Source: Anthostomella pinea (Eukaryota; Ascomycota; Sordariomycetes; Xylariales; Xylariaceae). Taken from it: 64,000 nt of DNA. The stretch is taken from NCBI GenBank assembly GCA_963556695.1, contig CAUWAG010000012.1, forward strand, positions 2,976,001 through 3,040,000. The letters run 5' to 3'. The notes under the pieces were generated by a model. It did no database searches. It was not told the DNA's origin and saw only the letters and a list, made by a program, of their open reading frames with translations. Within the stretch, counting starts at the first letter, position 1, and each line of letters opens with the position of its first letter. Below, one piece after another: positions 11,742-21,874 of this stretch. Made by a program: the position numbers and the translations under genes.

Positions 11742-13140
11742 ATGGGAAATCGTGAGCAATCAACGCTTAAGAGTGATTCAGGGTATGGGGACGATGCGTC
11801 CGAGACGGCGCATGGCCCTCATCCCGACGGCCATCCCCTGAGTAGGTTCTCTCTTTCATCACCGGTTATTTTACCTGCAACTGACGAGGAGTGTTCAGCG
11901 GCAAAGGGGTATGACATCGGGTCGGCGTCGAAGTTGCAAGTGGGCGACGTAAGTCCCATGACGACCATGACTGCAACTCGGTGATATGCTGATACTGGCT
12001 CGTCTTGCAGGTCTTCGAGTTCCTCTGGGCTGACGCCCCCGAATTCGAATGGGAATGGAAGTGCCTGGGATACACTCGTTTCATCGTCCTCCGGCATAGC
12101 GAGACCTTCCCTCATCACTGCGCTTGCATGTAAGTGCATGGCACCGGGCCACGCTGTACGGCCTAGACACACATACCAACCCTGAACCGCGAAGAAAACG
12201 ACCACTTCCAATATTACCGCTCGCATAGCTAACACCATCCGATAGCCCAATCTCCAACGGCGCCAGCACGAAGCACGAGTTCGCCAAACCCGGCATCGAC
12301 AGCTTCCAACAGGGCTACGTCTTCGCCAACGGCGACCCGAACCCCGGCCACGAGCAGCCCACGGGCGGACCGCGCCTCCCCTACTCGCCCGTCGGCATCG
12401 AGCTGCGCCCGGGCCGGCTGCGCGTGAAGGAGGACTCGCGCGCCAACTACGCCGACATCATCGACATCGACCACGACGCCCAGGTCATGGTCGTCGGCGA
12501 CGTCGTGCGCTACTTCGACCGCGTCCGCCGCAACGTCAACAAGGCCTTCATGCGGCAGATCTTGCGGAAGGCGCTTGAGGAGTACCGCGCTGGCAGGGCC
12601 GGCGGCGATGGGACGCAGAGGGAGGGCAGTCTCAGGGCTGCTGAGTCGGTTGATGGGGATGCTGGCGGGGCCGATTGCAAGTCGTCGGATACGGAGGCGG
12701 ATACGCATGCAGAGGTCGAGCCGGAAGTTGGACCGCCGCCGGAACCTCAGCACGAGCCTCCGGCTAGGCCTCAATCAAGGCCCAAAGCCGATTCCGTACC
12801 TCCTCAAGCAAGGCCCAAAGCCGATCCTGTACCTCAACCTGAACCTGCACTTCCTCCTCAGTGGACACCGTCCCGGAGTAGCACCAGCCTGGTCGAGGAG
12901 AGAAAGGACGAGATGCGACCCGCGCAGACGAAACGGGAGGAGAGGAAACAAGAAAGGCGTCCGTCGAAACTGGAGGGAGAAAGACGACCATCGAGGCTGG
13001 AGGAAAGACCTGCGAAGCCCAGCGGTGACGGAAAGCAACCCGAGAAGCGGAGCCGTGCACTGTCTCTCAAGAAGCCGCAGCGAGATGCCGACTACGACTT
13101 GATGTCGCTGCACAACGTCGCCATGGCTGGGTTGAAGTAA
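11742..13140 (+). CDS. DUF6590-domain protein
   Basis: The product is 406 aa from three exons: 11742-11948, 12011-12129 and 12246-13140 (GTAAGT donors; TTGCAG and GATAG acceptors). The conserved core spans the exon 2-3 junction: CLGYTRFIVLRHSETFPHHCACIPI, split by the second intron, then a Lys-Pro-Gly element (EFAKPGIDSF), the SPVGIELRPG strand and EDSRANYADIIDIDHDAQVMVVGDV. This order (F-V-V-x-R, C-x-x-I-P-I, KPG, SRxNY, V-x-x-x-G-x-V) is that of the fungal DUF6590 family. The C-terminal ~170 residues are a low-complexity Pro/Glu/Arg-rich tail with tandem QARPKADP-type repeats (12,765-12,840) and a charged KREERKQERRPS segment, probably disordered. An upstream ATG at 11,700 is in frame, but the MGNREQ start is preferred because the upstream part is pyrimidine-rich, UTR-like sequence. 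Function of the family is unknown. Confidence 0.8.
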
Positions 13141-13262
13141 GATTACCTGAGTATTAATAAAGGGACAGTACTGGTGTCTGCATGCCTTCGGCGTATGGCG
13201 TGGAGTTTGGGGGAGGCATGATTCAGAACATTTTTATTTTTATAGCATTTTAATTGAAGCAT

Positions 13263-13430
13263 GTGTACAGCACCTTTCATGAGTCTCCGTCGGCATGCCT
13301 CTATCAAGTCTTGGATACTTGTATTGTAGTTATCAACGTGATATTTTTACCAATGGCAAAAAGCGTCCCGGAATAAGCAGTTTCAATCCATTTGATCATT
13401 TCTGATGCTTATTCCGGAGTGCACATACCA
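13263..13430. mobile_element. MITE-like inverted-repeat element, copy B (right end truncated)
   Basis: It begins GTACAGCACCTTTCATGAG then TCTCCGTCGGCATGCC, matching the second terminal repeat of copies A, E and F. The GGAATAAGCA / TGCTTATTCCG inverted core is at 13,370-13,422. The TACACTGAACC end is missing. It lies 120 bp downstream of the DUF6590 stop codon, in or just past that gene's 3' end. Confidence 0.6.
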
Positions 13431-14407
13431 TTTACGATCAATGATCCAAACTCGCATGCAAGAACGCGCGCATACTCGCATCAAAACTACGGTAGTGTGC
13501 CCGTGGTAAAGGTTCGCCAACTCAACTTGTATTTAACCCTTGTGAGATTTCAAAGTGTTCTATTAAGGAGAGGAATTCCAGCTACTCTGGAGCGGCCAGA
13601 ATGGCCCTATATATCCAAGATACTAAAGGAAAGGATACGTGGCCTTATATTGGCCACGTATGTGACAGAGTCACAGATGGGGATGGTGATCCTGAAGGAT
13701 GACTATGGATGGGCTAACGTAGCCCAGAATCCAACAACCCTTCGAACAAGGACAGCATGCTATAAAGAGTATAGGCATAAGCCCAGCGAGGTGTAGAGGC
13801 ATAAGCCAGAGAGTTGTAGAGGCATAAGCCAGAGAGTTGTAGAGGCATAAGCCCACGAGATGTAGAGACATAAGCCGAGAAGATGCTCAGTAGTCGCCTG
13901 GAACGTTTGGGTCTGGGCGCCAATGCTCACAGTCTTCCCACGGATTTCCCTGGTCTTCACTATACGGGATGTCTTCCTCGCTGGTGTAATACGGGCAGTG
14001 GTAATGCCGGCAGTGGACCGTGGGGTCCCATGTAGCCATTGTGGTTAGGGAAATGCCCGACTGGTTGATGTCTTCCTGAGAAGGGGCCTATCAAGGTGGT
14101 TTAGTGGTAATTGGCGAAACGGCCGTTCTGTGAACTCACCAGAAGAGGATGTGTGGCGGCATTAGTAGCAAAAAATTCGGATAAGGTATTGGCTTTGCCC
14201 GGCTGGTCCTATGGGCGTCGGTTCGTTCACGCGGAGGTATTCACGGGTTCGGGTACATACAGCAAGAGAGAGGTTGGCGACACTGGTCGCAAGAGAAGTG
14301 AAGGCAGCAGCCCCAGTCCGGAGACGGCCGGGAAATTCCAAGTTTAGCCAAGAGGAGAGCCTACGGCACGCGGGCCAGGAAAGACAGTAGTCGTGTCCTG
14401 CAGTTAG
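13431..14407. other. Gap with a short dispersed fragment and a tandem repeat, no gene recognised
   Basis: An ORF of 134 codons (13392-13796) starts inside the MITE copy and has no recognisable family. About 13,490-13,530 carries GGTTCGCCAACTCAACT, which recurs near 42,030. A tandem repeat follows at 13,764-13,880. The rest is unremarkable. Confidence 0.45.
13764..13880. repeat. Tandem repeat, ~23-bp unit, about five copies
   Basis: Successive units read TGTAGAGGCATAAGCCAGAG with small variations (AGGCATAAGCCCAGCGAGG, AGGCATAAGCCAGAGAGTTG twice in a row, AGGCATAAGCCCACGAGA, AGACATAAGCCGAGAAGA). It is outside recognisable coding sequence. Unit length and homogeneity of the middle copies indicate recent slippage. 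Confidence 0.8.
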
Positions 14408-14740
14408 TTAGTAGTGATTCAATCTGCGAATGGACCATGGAGTACTGACAGGTCTGCCCGGTCTGTCGATGGCACGGCCCGTCCGGATGGGTACCGCATA
14501 GCCGATGTAAACGCCCGCCATCGAGTTCAAGGCCTTTTCCGCAGTGTTCCTGTCGACGAATTAAACCTCGCATCGTCGCCGTTCGTGGTCCTTGAGGGTC
14601 GGCCAGAAGAAGACGCAATTGTCCCAGCCCCTGTTGAAGAAAAATGCCTCTACGAATGTTTGGGGTGCTTGGTAGGGGACATACGCGCCAATGACACGGC
14701 CCTCCACAAAGGCTTGCTTAGGGGCGAGGCCTTGGTCCAT
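14408..14740 (-). pseudogene. Small RRM-like protein gene interrupted by TAA
   Basis: The start MDQGLAPKQAF at 14,740 immediately follows an intron acceptor (AAATAG|C). The frame continues GRVIGAYVPYQAPQTFVEAF and CVFFWPTLKDHE to an in-frame TAA at 14,563-14,561, then resumes in the same frame as FVDRNTAEKALNSMAGVYIG to a stop at 14,408. The segment CEV-x-FVDRNTAEKALNSMAG has the spacing of an RRM RNP1 strand plus helix 2, so an RNA-recognition fold is possible but not proven. CAA would restore the frame, a C-to-T change. The gene is divergent from the exon at 15,543, and both share the same 5'UTR intron architecture. Confidence 0.45.
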
Positions 14741-14741
14741 G

Positions 14742-14850
14742 CTATTTGTTGTCAGAAAAATATGGCGACTGTGACAGATGTTTTCCCAGGCGGGGAAAGT
14801 AGTTGTGGACGGCGAGTACGGATGAACAAAGGGAGAAATCATCTACTTAC
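14742..14850 (-). other. 5'UTR intron of the 14.4-14.7 kb gene
   Basis: The donor context CTGCCAG|GTAAGTAGATGATTT and an acceptor TTTTTCTGACAACAAATAG sit directly before CATGGACC. Nearly the same donor, branch and start context lies on the opposite strand at 15,486-15,541, showing a common origin of the two promoters. Confidence 0.6.
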
Positions 14851-14899
14851 CTGGCAGCTTGTCGTTGCTATGGGTGTTGGCGGCGTTGGCGGTCCTGGC

Positions 14900-14998
14900 G
14901 GTGCTGGAGATGGAGATGGAGTTGGAGATTGAGATGCAGATGGGAATGGGAATGGAGATGGAAATGGAGGTGGGGACGGAGATGGAGGATGGGATGGA
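14900..14998. repeat. Imperfect (GGAGAT)n microsatellite
   Basis: A purine-rich run of GGAGAT/GGAGTT/GGGAAT hexamers lies in the shared region between the two divergent genes. On the minus strand it is a CT-rich tract just upstream of the 5'UTR intron, a common core-promoter feature in filamentous fungi. Confidence 0.7.
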
Positions 14999-15485
14999 AG
15001 TTTTGGATTTTGGTTGCAATTAGGTTGCGTGTTGTGGCTGGTGCTGTGGTTTGTGTGCGCGTTATGGTCGTCGTTAAACTCAGGTCTTCAATGTTGAAAG
15101 GTAGGTAGGTACCTAGGTACGAACTCATGAGCAATCATTGGCTGGAACCGCAAGTCCTGGTAAGGCTGCTGCGCATCCCCCCCAACATTGAATAGGTACC
15201 TATGTTGATTTCCTAAGACGGACAGATTGTAAAAATTTGCAGAGCGCAACAAACCTTTCATCACCCACCACACACACACATGCATTGCTCCTCTCCGACC
15301 ACATTTTCCGGGTCTCTACTTATTTTTCCCTTTTCGCTTTTCCCTTTTCCACGTCCACCCCATCCCTCTATCCATCCATCCATAAATTCGTTAGTTGATT
15401 CTTTCCTGGATGTTTTATAAACTGGAAATTCACCACCTACAGGACCACCATCACCACCAGCACCACCTCAACGACCAACTGCCAG

Positions 15486-15541
15486 GTAAGTAGATGATTT
15501 TTTCCCTTGTTTCTCGCCATAATTTCTCTGACTGTGGATAG
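15486..15541 (+). other. 5'UTR intron of the truncated gene at 15.5 kb
   Basis: The donor CTGCCAG|GTAAGTAGATGATTT and acceptor TTCTCTGACTGTGGATAG are followed by CATGGACC. It mirrors the intron at 14,850-14,742 on the other strand. Confidence 0.6.
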
Positions 15542-15542
15542 C

Positions 15543-15650
15543 ATGGACCGTCACCACAACGGCGTCACAACCCCCCGCCCCCCCAAAGGAGCTGACACCC
15601 CATCCGACGCTCCTCAGCCTGCGACTAATGCCGCCACGTCTCCTCTTCCG
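15543..15650 (+). pseudogene. First coding exon of a gene truncated by MITE copy C
   Basis: The exon encodes MDRHHNGVTTPRPPKGAD and onward to TSPLP, 36 codons rich in Pro, Thr and Ala. It ends at a good donor, CCG|GTGAGT. Only ~40 bp later the MITE-like element begins and no matching downstream exon is visible, so the gene is probably dead or the element sits in its intron. The protein family cannot be told from this fragment. Confidence 0.4.
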
Positions 15651-15687
15651 GTGAGTTCGAGATTTCAATCCCATATCTATTATAAAT

Positions 15688-15815
15688 GGAATAAGCAACC
15701 TGGAATAAGCGGCTTCAATCCAAAGGCCATTTTTCATGCTTATTCCGTTTACAATAGATATGCCCTTAGCTTATTGAACGAGGAGTGTACGGATACTTTT
15801 GGAGGTCCAGTGTAC
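15688..15815. mobile_element. MITE-like inverted-repeat element, copy C (left end truncated)
   Basis: It contains TGGAATAAGCAACCTGGAAT, then TGCTTATTCCG, and ends with AGGAGTGTACGGATACTTT then TGGAGGTCCAGTGTA, which is the reverse of the TACACTGAACCTCC terminus of copies A and F. The other terminus is absent. Confidence 0.65.
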
Positions 15816-15985
15816 TAAACTCCCGTGGATGATAGGCCCCTTCTAAGGAAGTTATCCAAGGAAGACGGGCTTTTGCCTGGTAGCTTTCGAATCGGCCAAG
15901 GCAGCCAGAATTGCTCGAAGACTCGATGAAACCCAACCATTGGGCGGTGTCTCTCTGCAAGTGAGTTGACCAAGTCGCTGACATT

Positions 15986-16222
15986 ATGTCCGCCGACAAA
16001 CCGTGCGCGGATACTATCAGAGTCTTCTGGCCCGAGGGACCCACGAGTGATTCGAGCGAGATCACGTGGAAACCAGGCCAGGTGCTCAAGGCCGACAACC
16101 CGGGAGACTACATCTCGGGCGCTCCGTCATTCCAGAGAGCCAGCGTTTCCCACTCTTCGAAGTCGGCTATAAATGGAGGGCATATACATGCCAGACGCCG
16201 CCCGACTCGAATTGGCGCGTAA
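15986..16222 (+). other. Possible coding fragment, unidentified
   Basis: A frame starting MSADKPCADTIRVFWPEGP reads like protein to about 16,160 (SEITWKPGQVLKADNPGDYI), then becomes unconvincing. No family is recognised. It could be an exon of the gene truncated by copy C, or a remnant. Positions 16,223-16,675 show nothing identifiable. Confidence 0.2.
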
Positions 16223-16675
16223 ATTAAACCCATTCCTTCGCCCCGTTCTTAACCCCCCTGGGTGCAGCTGATTCCACCAAACATTGCTTGTCTACAGTGG
16301 AAGAGTTCAAGCCTGTCGCAGAGTGCGACGAACGGTCAGCTACGTTCACTGGCCACATAATCATTCACAAAAACCAGCAGACATTAGACCCGGCTGGGGT
16401 AAATAGGACACATACCATCATTGGCAACTAGCGGGTCGCCAGATCCGCCCAGAATGGTTGAGTGACAAAAAGTGGGATCTTTCTGGCGTTGACAAGGTCG
16501 AGAGGAGACCTTTCCTGGTTAAAAATCATCTGTGTGCTTACACTTGTTAGTGTATTTGCGTGCAACACAGTAAAATCTTTAATACTTAGTATTACGCCGT
16601 AATCTCAGGCGTCAATACCAAGGCCAGCATCTCGAGATCTGCCTCGTTCTACCAAAGGAACGAACTCAGTACTCA

Positions 16676-17920
16676 TTGATGGCGGCCCTCACAACCCCCC
16701 AGCGGCCTATCCAAGCCGCACCTAACGCCGCTCAGTTTACATGGGAACCTGAGCCCATCACCCCTTCGAATCTTGACCAGCGGAACAAGAAAAGGAAGCC
16801 TGCCAATATCCAGGCTCCCCCAGTAATCGACCTTATTGGAAAGCCCGCTACCCAACATAATGACATTGCTGTCAGCATATTCGCACCTCACTTAGAGGAC
16901 CTTGAGCGACAAGCCCGTATTAAACGTACTGTTCTAAGACAGCTCGCTGGCTGCCTGGACGACTTTGTAGGCACCTATAACAGACCATAACAATCCAAGT
17001 ACAAAAGGGAGGCCCACTTAGTGATTAAGATGATTTATAGCCACCTAAATACTGCTATCTTTTCTAATACTGGTGGCACTTTCTTTACGCCTATTTGTGT
17101 CCAAAGTTCTGGACCTACTGACCCTACCACCACCAACACTACCACGACGAACACTCCAGGGCAAGACCTTAGGGGGAGGTCCTCCAAGCAGGTCTCCTGG
17201 GCGGGTGTTGCCAAAGCAGGCCACACATCGAACGCAGGGGGTAGCGCTACCGCCCATGCCAGTACTGGACCCTCCGCCCGTACGTCCCGTCACGGGGCCA
17301 CAGCGTCCGCCCTAGCCAGGGATGAGACATGAATTTTGATACGCCTAGATAAAGATCAGCACATGTAAAAGAAGCAGCCCTTCATTCTATGCTCTGCGAT
17401 TTGCAAGGAGTTCGAAGACCTTGGGTTGGGTCTGGCTGACGTGCCAGACATTAGCCCGACTAACACCGGTTGGTCTATCAAAGTGGCCACCAGGCGGATC
17501 AGGGAACAGCTGCTGGGGCCAGAAGCAAAGCTGCGTTTGGAAAGAGTTATGAACGCTGTAGCAGTGGACGTTCCAGAGCGCTGGTTCACATACGTGGTGC
17601 TGGACATCCCCTGGAACTTCCCCGACTACATGAACTTAGGCAACCACATCCAGACACAAGACGTGATCGAGGACAAGATATACGCCCAGACAAAAGCACG
17701 CCCTATCAAATATAAGCCGTCCAGACAAGGCCTGGACCCCGCTATAGGCAGAGGCAATTGGATGATCTCTTTCCTAATACCTGTGAGGCCGTTTAGCCTC
17801 TTTAATAACAGTAGTCGCTCGAGACTGGTTGAAAAGAAACCCACCATTAGCATCCACAACCCAGGGTGCCAGCATCTGACGTTCCCACCAAAGTTTCCTT
17901 TAGGACGATGGTCAATTTAG
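16676..17920 (+). mobile_element. LINE (Tad-like) ORF1/gag-like remnant, RIP-decayed
   Basis: Three segments lie in one reading frame, separated by stops at 16,988 (TAA), 17,330 (TGA) and ~17,366 (TAA). The first has TPSNLDQRNKKRKPANI. The last has a conserved block of fungal LINE ORF1 proteins: WSIKVATRRIREQLLGPEAK, PWNFPDY, DKIYAQTKARPIKY, then FSLFNNSSRSRLVEKKPTIS leading to the terminal HNPGCQ. Each stop can be explained by CAA-to-TAA or CGA-to-TGA, as RIP would produce. No reverse-transcriptase ORF2 follows, so the copy is truncated. ORF1 proteins bind the element RNA; this copy cannot function. Confidence 0.65.
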
Positions 17921-17966
17921 TCGACAGGAAAAACCAACAAGTTTTCCGGCAGTAAGAAGGCGAAAG

Positions 17967-18368
17967 TTAGGCTTCTTCTCTTCTGGCTGTTCTTTTTGTA
18001 ATTTTGTAGTACACTTTCGGGAGGTATGCTGTTCGAATGACTTCTGTGCGATGTTTTATTTTTGTTTTTGGGAGATAACTTTCACTGCTTAAAGGGATGT
18101 CATCGTCCCAATCCACCATGCATCCACTTGTCATTGCTATCTCAAATCGTCTTTTCGAGATGGCCACATTCAGCAGTCGTACTTTTGAGCTGATGCCTTC
18201 ATGGAATATGACAGTTTCGCCCACGATAGAGTCTCTGGGTAGGACAATCCTTGTATCATGAACAGGTCGCATAGCAATAACACTTGTCTTCTCATTGCCA
18301 TCCAGTGATACAGAAGCTCTCCCTTGCAAGATTGGTATCAAACTCATGATCATCAACGCCTCCCGCAC
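17967..18368 (-). CDS. Hypothetical 133-aa ORF, weak support
   Basis: An open frame (MREALMIMSLIPILQGRASV..., with VSLDGNEKTSVIAMRPVHD and CMVDWDDDIPLSSESYLPK) has no recognised domain and no clear promoter. It lies between the LINE remnant and the AP endonuclease gene. It may be chance. Confidence 0.2.
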   Translation of the reverse strand: MREALMIMSLIPILQGRASVSLDGNEKTSVIAMRPVHDTRIVLPRDSIVGETVIFHEGISSKVRLLNVAISKRRFEIAMTSGCMVDWDDDIPLSSESYLPKTKIKHRTEVIRTAYLPKVYYKITKRTARREEA

Positions 18369-18524
18369 ATTCTACAAAGCCACGGGAGGAACTCCTTCAC
18401 CATTCGATGCTGGACCCCACCATATCTGTTCGTCCGTCATGCGGCAGCTTTGCGAGCAATCCAAACATGCGAGATGAACCTCAATCGTCAGGGGACGATC
18501 GACACAGTCGACTCCTAGGGCAGC

Positions 18525-19983
18525 TCATATCGCTGAGTTCCCTTTAGCTGAAGGCTGACCAATCTCGACCCAGACGGGAACATGATCACTCGGCCCCCGA
18601 TCCCTCGGACTATCACATATACCCGCATCCACCACCCGCCGCGCCAAAGACCGCGAAGCCAAGATCAGATCCACGCGATCACAGCTGGAGCCCCATTTGC
18701 GGCCCCTCCCGTGATAACTATACCGCCTCTCATCACCGTGAACATGTCTGAAAGTATCGATACCATCGAACCCCCTCTCCCGTCGCAAGCCCAAGCCCGA
18801 GTCAGAATCGGTCGCATACATCGCCTTCGTCGAAGATACGTCGACGTTCTTGGCAGTGAAGAACTTGTCATTGAAGTCGATCCTGTTCAGCACGTGCTGG
18901 TGCGGCCAGGTCCGCAAATTGGGGTGCCCATCTCGCGCGTTGCGCGCGATGTTCAGGTCGCCTGCGATGACGACGGCGAAGCCCTGCGCTTCGAGCGCTT
19001 TGGCGTCGCGGAGGAGCTCCGTGTGAACGGCGAGTTTGCGGTCGTGGCGGGTCCCTGCTAAAGCGCCGGTGTGGGTTGAGCGGTATTGGGCGTCCGTGCC
19101 GTTGACGGCGTAGATGTTGACGATGGCGAACTTTGTGGCGGCGGGGCTAGGCTCACCTGATAGTTCTAAGTCGGTAGGAACATCCTTGGGGTACTTGTCA
19201 TCCATTGGAAGTGCTGAAGAGGTCCCTGGAGGAAACTCCACCGCCCTGGTCTCAATGACCTGGATCCGGCCCTCCCGATCCCACGGCACGTCCCGAACCC
19301 TCTCAACATATCGTTGCGCGAAGTCCTTGCGGGATGATAGCTGCCACGCCATACACCTTGCCCCCAAACCCCTTGGCATTGTAAAGGTCACTCGGGAGGT
19401 TGAAATGGACATCGTACCCAGGTCCGCCATCGCCTCGCGAGCTTCCCTCATCCCCGCTGTCTGTGTCATCATAACGACTTCCCCTCCCCAAGTCCCGCGA
19501 CCCATCATTCACCGCCATCCGAACAGCACCCATAGTCCTCGCATCGCCCGATTTGATCTTGACCTCCTGCAAGAAAAGGATATGCGGCCATCCATACCGC
19601 CTCAACGCCAACCTGAGCGACGCCTTCCCCTCCCTCGCCAGCGCCGGGTCCTCCATGCCCCGCAAGCTCAAGTCACGGCCGCGCCCATCAATACCATCCC
19701 CGGACCGCTTCACATCGTCGTCGGTGCTGGAGTACTCGTCATCCCTAGGTCCCCGTTTGCGCTTCCTGCCTGCTGAAAATAACGACGACGACGGCTTGAA
19801 GAAAGACCGTATGCTCGCCTGTAGGTACGGCGCCACGAAGGGCGCGATGCCGTTCACGTTCCAGGAGAAGACGCGCAGTGTGCCGGAGGCCGGGGCGCCG
19901 AGTTGGGAGAACCGAGGAGCGGCATCTTGGAGTCGTCGGGCAGGCCGCCTCAGCGGAGGAGGAGAGATGCTGCGCTTCTTCAT
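18525..19983 (-). pseudogene. ExoIII-type AP endonuclease (EEP superfamily) with a one-base frameshift
   Basis: The predicted enzyme cuts DNA 5' of abasic sites during base-excision repair. The N-terminal half (from MKKRSISPPPLRRPARR at 19,983) contains FSWNVNGIAPF and LFLQEVKIKSGDAR (metal-binding Glu), ending GGKVYGVAAII. The C-terminal half continues in another frame: RKDFAQRYVERVRDVPWDRE, FAIVNIYAVNG, VIAGDLNIARN, SSCDRVDLIL and GPSDHVPVWV, including the Asp-Leu-Asn and final Asp-His catalytic motifs. The frames meet in a run of three G (19,331-19,333): two would keep the family sequence AIIRKDF unbroken. No intron can bridge it, so the gene is a recent pseudogene or the assembly has an extra base. 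There is no C-terminal GRF zinc finger, so it is not a standard Apn2. Internal insertions around 19,680-19,790 and 19,420-19,500 are Asp/Arg/Gly-rich. Confidence 0.8.
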
Positions 19984-20565
19984 TGTCTTGCAGTCTGGTA
20001 GGGCCAGTCTTAGCCGTGTGGTTGTCAGGTTGTTTTATTCCGATGAGATCTGGATGACGTCAGGGGTTGGTCAAAGGAAAGTGTCTTAAGGTTGTCCATC
20101 ATCGCGTGACAGGTGTCGAAAAGGTTGTCCCAAGAGGGCAATGCCTCGGTAACCGTTGACACCTCTATGTTTACCTCAGGCTCCTGAAGAGCTGCTTTGG
20201 TGATGCAGAGCATCCGAAATCCGACTTTCCACAAGCGGGATGTATGCCTGTAGTAGTGATACAAATAATACGGCGAGCACGACTGGGGTGATGAAGAACG
20301 TAGGACGTTTATGCAAGGTAGGCATTCACAATCACCCTGAACAAAGTTTTGTATGAAGAGGGACTGCGATTCAGAATATCAATTGCTCGAGACGCCGATC
20401 CATGATCGCAGCGGATCATATGCAGTAATGACCTCTATAGTACAAAACCAGCTAGACGAGGCGACCAGCCAGTTCATGGTATATGTCTCGTTATACAGGT
20501 ACGCGGCACCATCGAATGCTTTTCAACTCCGCAAAGCAGCAGCACCAATCACTTGCGATATTGGT
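19984..20565. other. Intergenic stretch, no gene recognised
   Basis: This 582-bp gap lies between the AP endonuclease start and the LEA-like gene stop. Only short frames without motifs are present. Confidence 0.5.
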
Positions 20566-21079
20566 TTACATGTTGCTCTTGACCTTTCCCTCGGCCTCCT
20601 TGGCGGCTCCCTTGGCCTCACCCTTCAGTTCCTCGACCTTGCCGCTGGCCTTGCCGCGGATCTCCTCTGCTGAGCCGGATGCCTTGTAGCTCGCCTCGGT
20701 GGCCTTGCCGGTAACCTTGGATGCTGCCTTTTCTATTGAAAGATACTGTCAGACACGATTGCTCCAAAAAGAATATGGATGGCACCCATGTGTGAGTGCA
20801 ATTCAATCTTCTGGGCCATGCTTGGGTAGATGCTTGGTAGGTATAGTATGAAAGAAAAGCCGCATCATGGCTTGACAGGAAACACTTACGACCAGCGTCG
20901 ATTCCGTCGACGAGCTTGTCCGAGACCTTGCGGTCAACGGTGTTTATTGTGTCCTTGGCGGCCTCGGTGGCAGACTTGCGGGCGGCGAAGCTGGTGCTGA
21001 ACTGTCGGGGTGTCTGGGTGGCAGCAGCTCTAGAGGCGAGGGCCACACGGCGGGCAGCGACTTGGGTGAGGAAAGACAT
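20566..21079 (-). CDS. Small LEA/CsbD-like mitochondrial stress protein
   Basis: The product is 118 aa from two exons, 21079-20890 and 20732-20566. The 157-nt intron has a GTAAGT donor and a CAATAG acceptor. The N-terminus MSFLTQVAARRVALASRAAA followed by QFSTSFAARKS is a classic mitochondrial presequence with an R-x-F-S/T-S-type cleavage region. The rest is repetitive, Ala/Lys/Glu-rich and amphipathic: TEAAKDTINTVDRKVSDKL, then GKATEASYKASGSAEEIRGK, KVEELKGEAKGAAKEAEGKV. This is the LEA-like/CsbD-like pattern of hydrophilic, mostly disordered proteins linked to desiccation and stress tolerance. No partner is evident nearby. The start was chosen for the presequence; a longer upstream frame (MTNPSINES...) lies in probable 5'UTR. 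Confidence 0.75.
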
Positions 21080-21874
21080 GATGGTAGTTGTTGGTGGGAT
21101 TGATGGACGTATGTGTAGGTAGGACGATGAGGTGCAGTTGGTAGATTGTGTCGGCGATGAACTGATTGATTCGTTGATGGATGGATTGGTCACTGGAGGT
21201 AGAAGTCGAGAGGAGAGAAGGCCAAAGTGCAGCTCAAAAGTTTAAGAACGAAGGGAGTGTCTCGATGATGGCTTCATGATGTCATAAGCACGGACGCCAA
21301 CGGTACGGTAACTCCCTAAACGGGCGATGATGCTGGGTAGGTGGCAGGGCCTGAGTCACCTCATGTACCGCTCCGCTGAAGTTCAGTGGAAGGAGACCTG
21401 TGAGCGGTACCCACGGTAGCCATAGCTCCAAATGCGTCAGGGAGCTTGGGCCAGCGGCAGCTTCCAAGCCCTGGACCCTGTCCGTGTCCGATCCGGAGCG
21501 TTTGCTACGAGATGAGTGACGGCATGTCGCTCTCGCATTCTCGTGGCCGAAGCACTGGGTAGAGTGGACATGGAGGTTTTCCACTCTTCACCATCGTTCG
21601 TCGAGTATCCTGCCACTCCTGCGCACTTGATGAAGTTCAAGAAACGACAGACAGAAGCATAACGAAAAGCTCTGCAGCGTCTGTTCGAAGCTCTTCGCGG
21701 TTCATGCTATCTACCTATGCATTCTGTGGGTGTCTTTTGCATGATAACCAGAGCTTGAAATCAAGTCGGCTTGACACTGCTACCGGCAAGTCCAGCTGGA
21801 ATAACCTGGTCGTCACAGTATCAGCTTCGTCCCCACCGCGGTTGCTAATCCCACAGACTACCAAGCCAGACAAC
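21080..21874. other. Intergenic stretch, no gene recognised
   Basis: This is the upstream region of the LEA-like gene plus anonymous sequence. Frames up to 100 codons have no motifs. Confidence 0.5.

Noticed and set aside
13392..13796. 134-codon plus-strand ORF
   Set aside because: It starts inside MITE copy B and has no motif, splice support or recognisable homology.
13764..13880. Tandem repeat considered as a CRISPR-like array
   Set aside because: Units are contiguous with no unique spacers, and the genome is eukaryotic.
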